A DNA stretch of 64,000 nt. Source: Dyella marensis (lineage in GTDB: Bacteria > Pseudomonadota > Gammaproteobacteria > Xanthomonadales > Rhodanobacteraceae). Position numbers and translations under genes: made by a program. The DNA is taken from NCBI RefSeq assembly GCF_900112865.1, contig NZ_FONH01000010.1, positions 62,001 to 126,000 on the forward strand, written 5' to 3'. This document shows, in pieces, positions 15,398 to 24,709 of the stretch. Within the stretch, counting starts at the first letter, position 1, and each line of letters opens with the position of its first letter. Below the pieces are notes generated by a model. It saw only the letters and a program-made list of their open reading frames with translations, was not told the origin of the DNA and did not search any database.

Positions 15398-16564
15398 TCA
15401 GTCCAAGAAGGAAGCGATCACATCGTTGAGGAAGCGCTGGCCCAGCGCAGTGGTGCGCAATCGAGTGGGATCGTCTTGCAGCCAGCCGCGTTGGTGACAG
15501 CGGTCGAGCGCGATCGCGATGCGTTCCAGCGGCAGGCCGGTGCGCGCCTCGAACGCGTCCATCGGCACGCCGTCGATCAGGCGCAGCGCGTTGAGCATGT
15601 ATTCGAACGGCAATTCGTCGTCGCTCACCGCCTGGTCGCCGCCGATGCGGCCGGGGCCGCCGGCCGCTTCCATCCAGGCGCGCGGATGACGCGTCTTCCA
15701 GCGCCGGCGGACTTGCCCGGCGCCCGCATCGCTGAGCTTGCCGTGCGCGCCAGCGCCGATGCCGAGGTAATCGCCGAACTGCCAATAATTGAGGTTATGC
15801 GCGCAGCGCCGGCCGGGGCGTGCGTAGGCGGAGATTTCGTACTGGCCGTAGCCGGCCGTGGCCAGCGCCTGTTCGCAGGCTTCCTGCATCGCCCAGGCGT
15901 GGTCGTCGTCCGGCAGCGGCGGCGGGTTGGCGGCGAAGGCGGTGTTCGGTTCCAGCGTGAGCTGGTAATGCGAGATGTGCGTGGGCGCCAGGGCAACGGC
16001 GCGCGCCACGTCGGCGAGCGCGCCGTCCAGCGTCTGCTCGGGCAGGGCGTACATCAGGTCCAGGTTGATGTTCGCGTAGCCGGCATCCTGCGCGGACTTC
16101 ACCGCGGCCGCGGCCTCGGCGGCGGAATGGATGCGGCCCAGGCGGCGCAGCTTGTCGTCGTCGAAGCTCTGGATGCCGAACGACAGGCGGTTCACCCCGG
16201 CGGTGAGATAGCCGTCGAAGCGGCCGTGCTCCACCGTGCCGGGATTGGTCTCCAGCGTGATCTCCGCCTCGCCGGCCAGCGGCAGCCGCTCGCGCACGCC
16301 GTCGAGGAAGCGCGCGATCAGTTCCGGCGCGAACAGGCTGGGCGTGCCGCCGCCGAAGAAGATGCTGCGGACCGGACGGCCTTCCAGCGCGGCGGCGAAA
16401 TCGCTGCGATCCGCATCGAGATCGGCCAGCAGCAGTTCCACGTAGCGCTCGTACGGCGGCGGCTCGCCGCGCAGGCCGTGCGAGTTGAAGTCGCAGTACG
16501 GGCACTTTTTCACGCACCACGGCATGTGCACGTACAGCGACAGCGGCGGTGCGGCCAGCGGCAT
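15398..16564 (-). CDS. hemW: Radical SAM haem chaperone HemW
   Basis: HemW is a radical SAM-family protein related to coproporphyrinogen dehydrogenase HemN, but it acts as a haem chaperone (family knowledge). The 388-residue length is typical. The iron-sulphur motif CxxxCxxC is intact at C17, C21 and C24 (CVKKCPYC). The SAM-binding part has SIFFGGGTPSL, and ETNPGTVE and RLSFGIQSFDD follow. The HemW C-terminal domain ends with GQRFLNDVIASFL. It lies two bases downstream of rdgB, the same rdgB-hemW pairing as in E. coli. Confidence 0.95.
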   Translation of the reverse strand: MPLAAPPLSLYVHMPWCVKKCPYCDFNSHGLRGEPPPYERYVELLLADLDADRSDFAAALEGRPVRSIFFGGGTPSLFAPELIARFLDGVRERLPLAGEAEITLETNPGTVEHGRFDGYLTAGVNRLSFGIQSFDDDKLRRLGRIHSAAEAAAAVKSAQDAGYANINLDLMYALPEQTLDGALADVARAVALAPTHISHYQLTLEPNTAFAANPPPLPDDDHAWAMQEACEQALATAGYGQYEISAYARPGRRCAHNLNYWQFGDYLGIGAGAHGKLSDAGAGQVRRRWKTRHPRAWMEAAGGPGRIGGDQAVSDDELPFEYMLNALRLIDGVPMDAFEARTGLPLERIAIALDRCHQRGWLQDDPTRLRTTALGQRFLNDVIASFLD

Positions 16565-16566
16565 GC

Positions 16567-17175
16567 TCAGGTCCGGTCGCGCTGCCAGCCGGCCAGGCGG
16601 GCGTGCAGCACGGCGAGCGCCTGGCCGCGGTGGCTGAGGCGGTTCTTGGTGGCCGGATCGAGCTCCGCCGCGCTTTGCGCCAGGCCGTCCGGCAGGAACA
16701 ACGGGTCGTAGCCGAAGCCGCCCGGGCCGCGCAGCGCGTCGAGCACGCGGCCGTGCCAGCGGCCTTCGGCGATCAGCGGGGCGGGATCGTCCGCATGGCG
16801 CACCAGCGCCAGCACGCAGATGAAGAAGGCGCCGCGCCGTGCCTCCGGCACGCCTTCCATTTCGCGCAGCAGCTTGGCGTTGTTCGCCGCCGAGTCGCCA
16901 TGCCCGCCGCTGTAGCGCGCCGAGTACAGGCCCGGCGCGCTGCGCAGGTGGTCCACGCAGATGCCGGAGTCATCGGCCAGCGCGGGCAGGCCGGTGACGG
17001 CCGCGGCATGGCGCGCTTTCAGCAGGGCGTTTTCGATGAAGGTAAGGCCGGTCTCGTCCGCGTCGGCCACGCCCAGGCTGGCCTGCGCGACCACTGCCAG
17101 GCCGACATCGGCGAACAGCTGGTTGAACTCGGCGAGCTTGCCGGGGTTGCTGCTGGCGAGAACGATGCGATCCAT
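16567..17175 (-). CDS. rdgB: XTP/dITP diphosphatase (non-canonical purine NTPase)
   Basis: House-cleaning enzyme that hydrolyses ITP, dITP and XTP to monophosphates and keeps deaminated purines out of nucleic acids. The 202-residue product has the family N-terminus with SSNPGKLAEF, the catalytic segment LPALADDSGICVD, and the C-terminal GPGGFGYDPLFL and KNRLSHRGQAL motifs. All hallmark positions are intact. It sits two bases from rph and two bases from hemW, forming an rph-rdgB-hemW operon on the minus strand. Confidence 0.96.
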   Translation of the reverse strand: MDRIVLASSNPGKLAEFNQLFADVGLAVVAQASLGVADADETGLTFIENALLKARHAAAVTGLPALADDSGICVDHLRSAPGLYSARYSGGHGDSAANNAKLLREMEGVPEARRGAFFICVLALVRHADDPAPLIAEGRWHGRVLDALRGPGGFGYDPLFLPDGLAQSAAELDPATKNRLSHRGQALAVLHARLAGWQRDRT

Positions 17176-17177
17176 GC

Positions 17178-17909
<732 letters not shown>

Positions 17910-18001
17910 GGGGTGCAGTGGCCTGATTGGGCAAGGCAGGGCGGGAGAGTTTACCATTGCGCCCTTTCCGGCCGCCCGCGGCTGCTGATAAGGCCTCTTC
18001 C

Positions 18002-18862
18002 ATGATCCGCAGCATGACCGCCTACGCCTTCGCCGAGACCACCGGTCCGGTCGGTGCCCTCAGCTGCGAGCTGCGCACGGTCAACCACCGTTACCTGGAA
18101 TTGAGCCCGCGCCTGCCGGACGACCTGCGCGCTTTCGAGAGCGCCCTGCGCGAGCGCATCGCGGCGCGCCTGTCGCGCGGCAAGGTGGACCTGACCGTGC
18201 GCCTGCGCGGCGAGGCCCGTGGCGACGCGCTGCAGGTCAACCATGCCGTGCTGGGCAAGCTGTCGGAACTGTCGATGGACCTGGAGGCGCGTTTCCCGCG
18301 CCTGCAGATCGAGTTCACCGAGCTGCTGCGCTTCCCGGGCGTGCTGCAGCAGGCCGAGGTGGACCAGGACCAGCTGCAGGACGCGCTGTTCGGCGTATTG
18401 GACGACGCGCTGGCCGCGCTGACCGCCACCCGCGAACGCGAGGGCGCCAAGCTGGGCGCGATCCTGGGCGAGCGGCTGGACGGCATCGAGCGCATCGTCG
18501 GCGAGGTGCGTACCTGGATGCCGCAGATCCGCGAAGGCCTGCGCGCGCGCCTGGAGCAGCGCCTGGCCGACCTCAAGCAGCCGGCCGACCCCGGCCGCCT
18601 GGAACAGGAACTGGTGCTGCAGCTCACCCGCGTCGACGTCGACGAGGAGCTCGACCGCCTCGCCACCCACATCGCCGAAGCCCGCCGCGTGCTGGGCCTG
18701 AAGGAGCCGGTCGGCCGCCGCCTCGACTTCCTCATGCAGGAGTTCAATCGCGAAGCCAACACCCTGGGCTCCAAGTCGATTGATGCGCGCAGCACCAACG
18801 CGGCGGTGGAGCTGAAAGTGCTGATCGAGCAGATGCGCGAGCAGGTGCAGAACATCGAATGA
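18002..18862 (+). CDS. yicC: YicC family endoribonuclease
   Basis: A 286-residue protein of the YicC family. E. coli YicC has been described as an endoribonuclease acting on the small RNA RyhB (family knowledge). The N-terminal YicC-like domain starts [12 protein letters not shown] and contains [12 protein letters not shown]. The C-terminal DUF1732 domain has [20 protein letters not shown] and ends [15 protein letters not shown], the metal-site region. It overlaps gmk by four bases (ATGA), so the two are translated together. The divergent rph neighbour is the conserved arrangement. Confidence 0.95.
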   Translation: MIRSMTAYAFAETTGPVGALSCELRTVNHRYLELSPRLPDDLRAFESALRERIAARLSRGKVDLTVRLRGEARGDALQVNHAVLGKLSELSMDLEARFPRLQIEFTELLRFPGVLQQAEVDQDQLQDALFGVLDDALAALTATREREGAKLGAILGERLDGIERIVGEVRTWMPQIREGLRARLEQRLADLKQPADPGRLEQELVLQLTRVDVDEELDRLATHIAEARRVLGLKEPVGRRLDFLMQEFNREANTLGSKSIDARSTNAAVELKVLIEQMREQVQNIE

Positions 18863-19512
18863 GCACGAGCGACTCCGCCCGTTCCAGGCAAGAGACCACG
18901 TTGGAAGGCACCCTCTTCGTGGTCGCCGCGCCGTCCGGCGCCGGCAAGTCCACCCTGGTCAATGCCTTGCTGGAGCGCGAGCCGGCGATCTCGCTGTCGA
19001 TCTCGCACACCACCCGGCCGCCGCGGCCGGGCGAGCAGTACGGGCGGCACTACTACTTCGTGGAGCGCGCGGAGTTCGAGCGCGAGATCGCCGACGGCAT
19101 CTTCCTGGAACATGCCGAAGTGCACGGCAATCTCTATGGCACCTCGCGCACCACCGTGTCCGGCCTGCTGTGCCAGGGCCGCGACGTGCTGCTGGAAATC
19201 GACTGGCAGGGCGCGCGGCAGATCCGCAGATCCAAGCCGGACTGCGTCAGCGTCTTCATCCTGCCGCCGTCGCGGGTGGAGCTGGAGCGGCGCCTGCGCG
19301 GGCGCGCGTCGGACAGCGCCGAGGTGATCGAGCGCCGGCTGCACAATTCGCGCGAGGAGATCGCGCATGCCCACGAGTTCGACTACATCATCGTCAACGA
19401 CAGCTTCGACGAAGCTCTTGGTGACCTGCAGTCGATCGTGCACGCGGTGCGCCAGCGCAGCCAGCTGCAGTGGCGCCGGCACGAGACGCTGATCGCCGAG
19501 CTGTTGGCCTGA
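18859..19512 (+). CDS. gmk: Guanylate kinase
   Basis: Phosphorylates GMP to GDP with ATP. The 217-residue product carries the P-loop APSGAGKSTL (about 24-33), the GMP-binding stretch SHTTRPPRPGEQYGRHYYFV and the lid region. About 14 extra N-terminal residues precede the kinase core. Its start overlaps the yicC stop. In E. coli, rpoZ and spoT follow directly; here the Mla operon lies between gmk and rpoZ, separating by about 4.7 kb two genes that are usually adjacent. Confidence 0.97.
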   Translation: MSTSDSARSRQETTLEGTLFVVAAPSGAGKSTLVNALLEREPAISLSISHTTRPPRPGEQYGRHYYFVERAEFEREIADGIFLEHAEVHGNLYGTSRTTVSGLLCQGRDVLLEIDWQGARQIRRSKPDCVSVFILPPSRVELERRLRGRASDSAEVIERRLHNSREEIAHAHEFDYIIVNDSFDEALGDLQSIVHAVRQRSQLQWRRHETLIAELLA

Positions 19513-19607
19513 ACGCCAGGCATCGGACCGTCCGGGGCACTTTTTTCGCATAGCCTTCATGGCCGTCTTCGGCTAATTTGGGCCACTTTCCCCTGGCAGC
19601 TTCGCCC

Positions 19608-20441
19608 ATGACCGACTCCGTCCGCGCCAAGCCCGACGACAGCGCCATCGTGCGCGTCCGTGGCCTGACCACGGTGCTCAACGGCAAGACCATCTTCGAC
19701 GCGCTGGACCTGGATATCCCGCGCGGCAAGGTCACCGCCATCATGGGTCCCAGCGGCACCGGCAAGACCACCCTGCTCAAGCACATCACCGGCCAGATGC
19801 GCGGCCAGTCGGGCGAGGTGTGGGTCGATGGCAGGAACGTGCCGGCGCTGCGGCGCGAGCAGTTGTTCGAACTGCGCGAGCGCATCGGCTACCTGTTCCA
19901 GAACTCGGCCCTGCTCACCGACTTCGACGTGTTCGAGAACGTGGCGTTTCCGCTGCGCCAGCACACCGCGCTGCCGGAAGTGCTGATCCGCAATATCGTC
20001 CTGACCAAACTGCAGGCGGTGGGCCTGCGCGGCGCCGCGCGGCTGCTGCCGAGCGAGCTGTCCGGCGGCATGGCGCGGCGCGTGGCGCTGGCGCGCGCGA
20101 TCGTGTTCGACCCGATGCTGATCCTCTACGACGAACCCTTCGTCGGCCTCGATCCGATCGCGCTCAACCAGGTGCTGAAGCTGATCCGCACGCTCAACGA
20201 GACGCTCGGCATCACCAGCGTGCTGGTGGCGCACGAGCTGGCCGCGGTGCAGCAGGTGGCCGATCACGTGTACCTGATCGCCAACGGCAAGGTGGTGGCG
20301 CAAGGCGATCCCAAGACCATCGCCAGCGACGGCTCGCCGTGGACGCGGCAATTCTTCGGCGGCGAGGCCGATGGCCCGGTGCCATTCCAGTATCCGGCCG
20401 GCGACTACGCCGCCTCGCTCGGCTTCAAGGGGGGCGCATGA
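19608..20441 (+). CDS. mlaF: Mla ABC transporter ATPase MlaF
   Basis: Cytoplasmic ATPase of the MlaFEDB complex, which moves phospholipids between inner and outer membranes to keep lipid asymmetry. The 277-residue product has Walker A GPSGTGKT, the signature LSGGMARR, Walker B LILYDEPFVGLD and a switch histidine in VAHEL. A C-terminal extension after QFFGGEADGPV contacts the partner in known MlaF structures. The start ATG at 19608 is taken over an ATG 30 bases upstream because MTDSVRAKPDD aligns with the expected length. It overlaps mlaE by four bases. The 95 bases between gmk and this gene show no clear promoter. Confidence 0.95.
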   Translation: MTDSVRAKPDDSAIVRVRGLTTVLNGKTIFDALDLDIPRGKVTAIMGPSGTGKTTLLKHITGQMRGQSGEVWVDGRNVPALRREQLFELRERIGYLFQNSALLTDFDVFENVAFPLRQHTALPEVLIRNIVLTKLQAVGLRGAARLLPSELSGGMARRVALARAIVFDPMLILYDEPFVGLDPIALNQVLKLIRTLNETLGITSVLVAHELAAVQQVADHVYLIANGKVVAQGDPKTIASDGSPWTRQFFGGEADGPVPFQYPAGDYAASLGFKGGA

Positions 20442-21205
20442 ACGCGCCACGCGACAACATCGTCACCCGCTCGCTGGCCCAGATCGGCGATTGCGGGCTG
20501 TTCCTGCTGCAGATCCTGGCCGCCGTGCCGCGCAGCATGCGCCATGCGCGCGAGACCGTGCGGCAGCTGTGGTTCGTCGGCGCGATGAGCCTGATCATCA
20601 TCATGGTCTGCGGCCTGTTCGTGGGCATGGTGCTGGGGCTGCAGCTGTACGACGTGCTGTCGATCTTCGGCGGCACCTCGGCCACCGGCACGGTGGTGGC
20701 GATCGCCATCTACCGCGAACTGGGGCCGGTGGTGACGGCGCTGCTGTTCGCCGGCCGCGCGGGCACCTCGGTGACCGCCGAGATCGGCCTGATGCGCGCC
20801 ACCGACCAGATCGCCGCGATGGAAATGATGGCGGTCGATCCGATCGCCTACGTCGCGGTGCCGCGCTTCCTCGCCGGCATCATCGCCATGCCGCTGCTGT
20901 GCTGCGTGTTCTGCGCGCTGGGCATCTTCGGCGGCCACCTGGTCGGCGTGAGCTGGCTGGGCATCGACAACGGCACCTTCTGGTCGAACATGACCGCCAC
21001 CGTCGACCTGGTGAAGGACGTGCTCAACGGCGTGCTGTGGAAGAGCATGGCGTTCGGCGGCGTGGTCTCGCTGATCGCCGTGTTCCAGGGCTACACCACG
21101 CCGCCGACCAGCGAGGGCGTGGCCTATGCCACGACGCGCACGGTGGTGGCCTCGTCGATCGCCATCCTGGCGCTGGACTTCGTGCTCACCGCCTTCCTGA
21201 TGTGA
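20438..21205 (+). CDS. mlaE: Mla ABC transporter permease MlaE
   Basis: Inner-membrane permease of the Mla system, 255 residues with five to six hydrophobic helices. Diagnostic blocks are VCGLFVGMVLGLQLYD, RELGPVVTALLFAGRAGTS, the conserved EIGLMRATDQIAAMEMMAVDP and VPRFLAGIIAMPLL. The start overlaps the mlaF stop (ATGA). The C-terminus ends with LALDFVLTAFLM, the usual MlaE ending. After a 58-base gap comes mlaD; within that gap lies an 18-codon reading frame whose stop overlaps the mlaD start. Confidence 0.96.
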   Translation: MNAPRDNIVTRSLAQIGDCGLFLLQILAAVPRSMRHARETVRQLWFVGAMSLIIIMVCGLFVGMVLGLQLYDVLSIFGGTSATGTVVAIAIYRELGPVVTALLFAGRAGTSVTAEIGLMRATDQIAAMEMMAVDPIAYVAVPRFLAGIIAMPLLCCVFCALGIFGGHLVGVSWLGIDNGTFWSNMTATVDLVKDVLNGVLWKSMAFGGVVSLIAVFQGYTTPPTSEGVAYATTRTVVASSIAILALDFVLTAFLM

Positions 21206-21263
21206 CTCCCATGACTACGCCACTGACTATTGCCATCACCCATTCGCCAACGAGGATCGTGCC

Positions 21264-22136
21264 GTGAGCCAGAGACCGTCCTATGCCGTCGGCACCGGCC
21301 TGTTCATCGTGCTCGGCTTCGCCGCGCTCGGTTACCTCGCCACGCAGACCACCTCGGTGGCCAATACCAGCCGCGGGCCGAGCTATACCGTCGAGGCGCA
21401 CTTCGCCAACATCGGCCAGCTCAAGGAGCGCGCGCCGGTGAAGGTGGCGGGCGTGCGCATCGGCCAGGTGCAGTCGATCGTGCTCGATCCGGGCAAGGAG
21501 ACCGCCGACGTCAAGCTGGCCATCGACCAGCGCTACGACAAGATCCCCGCCGACTCGGTGGCGACGATCTTCACCAGCGGCCTGCTCGGCGACCAGTACG
21601 TGGGCATCCAGTACGGTAGCTCGTCCAAGGCCCTGGCCAACGGCGGCACGCTCGCGCTGACGCGTCCCGCCCAGCAGCTGGAGGAAATGCTCGGCAAGTT
21701 CTTCGGCGCCGGCGGCGCGGCGGACAACCTGGGCGGCAGCTACACCGTCAAGGCGCGCTTCACCAATGTGGGCGCGCTGTCCGCGGGCGCACCGGTGAAG
21801 ATGGCCGGCGTGGCGATCGGCAGCGTCAAGTCGGTGCAGGCCGATCCGGTCAAGCTGGACGCCCTGGTGGAGCTGTCGATCGACAAGAAATACGGCCAGA
21901 TTCCGGACGACTCGGCCGCCGCGGTATTCACCAGCGGTTTGATCGGCACGCAGTACGTTGCGATCCAGCCCGGCGGCTCGCCGGATGCGCTGAAGGACGG
22001 TGACGAACTGGTGCTGACCCAGTCGGCCCTGCAGCTCGAAGACCTGATCGGCAAGTTCCTGGTCAACGGCTCGGGCGACAAGAAACCGGACGGCGCCCCC
22101 GCTTCCTCTTCCTCCTCCCCGGCCGGCAAGCGTTGA
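21264..22136 (+). CDS. mlaD: Mla substrate-binding protein MlaD with two tandem MCE domains
   Basis: Inner-membrane-anchored MCE protein that forms the periplasmic lipid-binding ring of the MlaFEDB complex. One N-terminal membrane helix spans about 9-26. Two MCE domains follow, at about 40-118 and 159-237. Their first 33 residues share 20 identities and a later 32-residue stretch also shares 20 (both contain FTSGL...GxQYVxIQ). The segments after each (LTRPAQQLEEMLGKF and LTQSALQLEDLIGKF) are also related, so a unit of about 107 residues was duplicated. Typical MlaD proteins have one domain and about 180 residues. The Ser-rich tail (280-287) is low complexity. GTG start. Confidence 0.93.
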   Translation: MSQRPSYAVGTGLFIVLGFAALGYLATQTTSVANTSRGPSYTVEAHFANIGQLKERAPVKVAGVRIGQVQSIVLDPGKETADVKLAIDQRYDKIPADSVATIFTSGLLGDQYVGIQYGSSSKALANGGTLALTRPAQQLEEMLGKFFGAGGAADNLGGSYTVKARFTNVGALSAGAPVKMAGVAIGSVKSVQADPVKLDALVELSIDKKYGQIPDDSAAAVFTSGLIGTQYVAIQPGGSPDALKDGDELVLTQSALQLEDLIGKFLVNGSGDKKPDGAPASSSSSPAGKR

Positions 22137-22185
22137 GCCGGCCGTCCCCCCAGCTCTGAATCAGGCTATTCCCAGGAGTTTCCCC

Positions 22186-22857
22186 ATGATGCTGCGCAGT
22201 CTGGCTCTCGCCACCGCCATCGCCTTCACCGGCCTCGTCGCCGCCCCGATCCATGCCCAGGCCGCCGCGCAGGCGCCGGCTTCCTCGCAGACGCCCCAGC
22301 AGGTCGCGCAGAGCATCGTCGACCAGCTCGGCAAGGCTATCGACGGCCACCAGGCGGAGCTGAAGAAGGATAAGGAAAAGCTCATCTCGGTGATCGACGA
22401 TGTGTTCCTGCCGCACTTCGACATCGACTACGCCTCGATCCTGGTGCTCGGCCAGCACGCCCGCGAAGCCACGCCGGAGAAGCGCGCCGAGTTCGCCCGC
22501 GCGTTCTACAACTCGATCACCCACCGTTACGCCGAAGGCCTGCTCAGCTACACCCAGGGCCGCGTGAAGGTGCTGCCGTTCAGCGGCGACCTCAACGACA
22601 AGCGCACCGTGGTGCGCACCCAGGTGGTGCTGGACGACGGCAAGACGGTCTCGGTGGACTACGCGTTCCGCAAGTCGCGTGACGGCGACTGGAAGGCCTA
22701 TGACGTGATCATCGAAGGCATTTCCTACATCACCAACTACCGCAACCAGGTCGATGCCGAGATCCGCAAGGGCGGCCTCGACAATCTGATCAGCGACCTC
22801 AAGAACAAGGGCGCGGATGCGCTCAAGCAGATGGACAAGGACGGCAAGCAGGGATGA
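22186..22857 (+). CDS. mlaC: Periplasmic phospholipid shuttle MlaC
   Basis: Soluble periplasmic carrier that exchanges phospholipid between MlaA at the outer membrane and MlaD at the inner membrane. The 223-residue precursor has a signal peptide (about 1-25, cleavage near IHA-QA). The family body contains DDVFLPHFDIDYASILVLG, RAEFARAFYNSITHRYAEGLLSY and VIIEGISYITNYRNQ. CAGGAG lies seven bases before the ATG at 22186. A second ATG follows immediately at 22189 and could also be used. The stop overlaps mlaB by four bases. Confidence 0.96.
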   Translation: MMLRSLALATAIAFTGLVAAPIHAQAAAQAPASSQTPQQVAQSIVDQLGKAIDGHQAELKKDKEKLISVIDDVFLPHFDIDYASILVLGQHAREATPEKRAEFARAFYNSITHRYAEGLLSYTQGRVKVLPFSGDLNDKRTVVRTQVVLDDGKTVSVDYAFRKSRDGDWKAYDVIIEGISYITNYRNQVDAEIRKGGLDNLISDLKNKGADALKQMDKDGKQG

Positions 22858-23150
22858 GCGCCGCCGCCTTCCAGGTGACGCGCGCCGCGCCGGATGCCTT
22901 GCAGGTGTCCGGCGCGCTGACCTTCGCCACCGCGGCGCAGGCGCTGGCCGCTATCGACGCGGCGGCGGCGGACGGCTGCCGCCAGGTCGACCTGGCCGGG
23001 GTCAGCCAGAGCGACAGCGCCGGCCTGGCCTGCGTGCTGGCGGTGCTGGCCAAGGCGGCGGAGCGCGGCCATGCGCTGGCGCTGCGCAACGTGCCCGAGG
23101 GCATGCAGGTGCTGGCCCAGGTGTGCGAGGTCGACCGGCTGCTCGCCTGA
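22854..23150 (+). CDS. mlaB: STAS domain protein MlaB
   Basis: A 98-residue cytosolic protein made of one STAS domain; MlaB binds MlaF and is needed for transporter assembly and activity. The expected loop VDLAGVSQSDSAGLACVLAV is present, with the conserved serine at the start of a helix. It overlaps mlaC (ATGA) and ends the plus-strand mlaFEDCB operon. A strong bidirectional terminator follows 28 bases later, shared with the convergent mlaA. Confidence 0.92.
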   Translation: MSAAAFQVTRAAPDALQVSGALTFATAAQALAAIDAAAADGCRQVDLAGVSQSDSAGLACVLAVLAKAAERGHALALRNVPEGMQVLAQVCEVDRLLA

Positions 23151-23178
23151 GGCGCGTCGCTGGCTGTTGTGGCAAAGA

Positions 23179-23206
23179 GAAAGGGGCCTTGCGGCCCCTT
23201 TTTTTG
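23179..23206. terminator. Bidirectional terminator between mlaB and mlaA
   Basis: GGGGCC-TTGCGGCCCC hairpin flanked by A-rich bases on the left and seven T on the right. It serves mlaFEDCB on the plus strand. The A-rich left flank gives a short U-run for mlaA on the minus strand. Confidence 0.85.
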
Positions 23207-23210
23207 TACT

Positions 23211-24056
23211 TCAGTTCTGGCTCGGCTTCTGCGCCGCCGGCTGTTCCTGGGATTGCTTCTGTTCCCACTGGTGCTGCTCGTTGAGCAGTTCGTCCGGATC
23301 GAAGTTCTTTTCCTTCAGGCCCTGCATCTGCTCGATCACTTCCGCTGGCGGATTGCCGTCGTAGATCCGGTAGATGCGCTGCTGGCGATAGGCGTCGCGC
23401 AGGAACACGTAGGGGTCGTAGGCGGACTTCAGGAAGCTCTCGGCGTCGATCGCGCGCGAGCGGATCGTCACCAGGTAGAGCACCTGCGGGATGTAGTACT
23501 GGCCGTAGTGGAACTCGTGGTTGCGCGAGAAATAGCTCAGCGGATCGAAGAAGTAGCTGTCCACCGGCAGGCGCCAGACGTCGCGCACGGTGGTCGGGCC
23601 GACGAACGGCAGCATCAGGAAGTCGCCTTCGGGCACGCCCCAGCGGGCCAGGGTGACGCCGAAGTCGTTGTCTTCCAGCGGCAGGCCGAGCTGGCTGGCC
23701 GGGTCGAAGAAGCCGCCCACGCCCAGGGTAAGGTTGACCAGGAAGCGCCCCGTGCTGCGCGCGGCCTGCATCGGCCGGGCCTGCAGCAGGTCGTTCGCCA
23801 CCGTGATCGGCATCTTGATATTGGTAAAGAAGTCGCTGACCGCGCGGCGCACCGGCGGATTGGTGACCTTGCGGTAGCCGACCGCCACCGGGCGGATGAC
23901 GGCCTGGTCGAGCGAATCGTTGAACGCGTAGACCTTGCGGTTGAACTGCTCGTGCGGGTCGTCCGTACGCGGCTTGGCGATGCTGCAGCCGGCCAGCAGG
24001 GCGATCGCGAGCAGGGGTAGCAGGCGCAGCGCAAGGAGTCGGAGGGGGGAAGACAT
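23211..24056 (-). CDS. mlaA: Outer-membrane lipoprotein MlaA
   Basis: MlaA removes mislocalised phospholipids from the outer leaflet of the outer membrane and hands them to MlaC. The 281-residue precursor has a lipoprotein signal with lipobox LLAGC (lipidated Cys24). The mature part has DPHEQFNRKVYAFND, the helical NLTLGVGGFFDPASQLGL block and the LPFVGPTTVRD motif typical of VacJ/MlaA. The C-terminal tail (about 255-281) is Gln-rich and low complexity, an extension beyond the core. It is convergent with mlaFEDCB, so the whole pathway is in one place. A TATAAA box on the minus strand near 24118-24123 may belong to its promoter. Confidence 0.95.
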   Translation of the reverse strand: MSSPLRLLALRLLPLLAIALLAGCSIAKPRTDDPHEQFNRKVYAFNDSLDQAVIRPVAVGYRKVTNPPVRRAVSDFFTNIKMPITVANDLLQARPMQAARSTGRFLVNLTLGVGGFFDPASQLGLPLEDNDFGVTLARWGVPEGDFLMLPFVGPTTVRDVWRLPVDSYFFDPLSYFSRNHEFHYGQYYIPQVLYLVTIRSRAIDAESFLKSAYDPYVFLRDAYRQQRIYRIYDGNPPAEVIEQMQGLKEKNFDPDELLNEQHQWEQKQSQEQPAAQKPSQN

Positions 24057-24200
24057 CGGTGTCGGGGGTCCTGTCCGCTGCGGAAGGTTAAGGGGAACGA
24101 TTAAGTGTACTGCCTGGTTTTTATATTGTGTACAGCGGGGCGAGTCTTGCCGGTCGGCGCTGCAGGCCGGCTGAACCGGGCATGATACGTCCATGCTGCA

Positions 24201-24229
24201 TTGCCAGCAAAGCGCCCCCTGGCTACACT
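24201..24229 (+). promoter_or_regulatory. Likely sigma70 promoter of rpoZ-spoT
   Basis: TTGCCA (24201-24206) and TACACT (24224-24229) are separated by 17 bases. They lie 39 bases before the rpoZ start codon. An AAGGA ribosome-binding site follows at about 24257-24261. Confidence 0.65.
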
Positions 24230-24267
24230 GGCGACCTATAAGTCGCTTTATTCCCTAAGGATTTCAC

Positions 24268-24558
24268 ATGGCACGCATTACCGTGGAAGACTGCCTCGAG
24301 GTAGTCGACAACCGTTTCGAGCTGGTGCTGATGGCGACCAAGCGCGCCCGCCAGCTCGCCAAGGGTGCCGAGCCGGCAGTCAATCCCGATCACGACAAGC
24401 CGACCGTGGTCGCGCTGCGCGAGATCGCCGACCGCCGCATCGACCAGGCCACCATCGACGAGATCGACCGCGCCGAGCGCGAGCGCGCCGAGCGCGAAGC
24501 GCTGGAATGGGCCGCGGCCGAAGTCGACGACGACCTTTCCAAGGGCGGCGACGACTGA
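24268..24558 (+). CDS. rpoZ: RNA polymerase omega subunit
   Basis: Omega binds the beta-prime subunit, helps RNA polymerase assembly and contributes to a ppGpp site. The 96-residue product opens with [20 protein letters not shown] and contains KRARQLAKG, both diagnostic. The C-terminal third is acidic and helical ([15 protein letters not shown]). It is followed after 151 bases by spoT, the classical rpoZ-spoT pairing. The intervening 24559-24709 holds only GC-rich sequence with weak hairpins and no T-run, so read-through into spoT is likely. Confidence 0.97.
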   Translation: MARITVEDCLEVVDNRFELVLMATKRARQLAKGAEPAVNPDHDKPTVVALREIADRRIDQATIDEIDRAERERAEREALEWAAAEVDDDLSKGGDD

Positions 24559-24709
24559 TGGACGGAGCCGGCTGTAAACCTCGCCCCGCGCGCGCCGGCT
24601 TCGCCGGTGCCGGGCGCGGGTGCGCGAACGCCGGCTCTTCCTCGCTTCATCCCATCCGGCGCATGCACTGGCGCCGCGAGGTGGCTGCCTGAGCGGCGGC
24701 CAACGCCCC

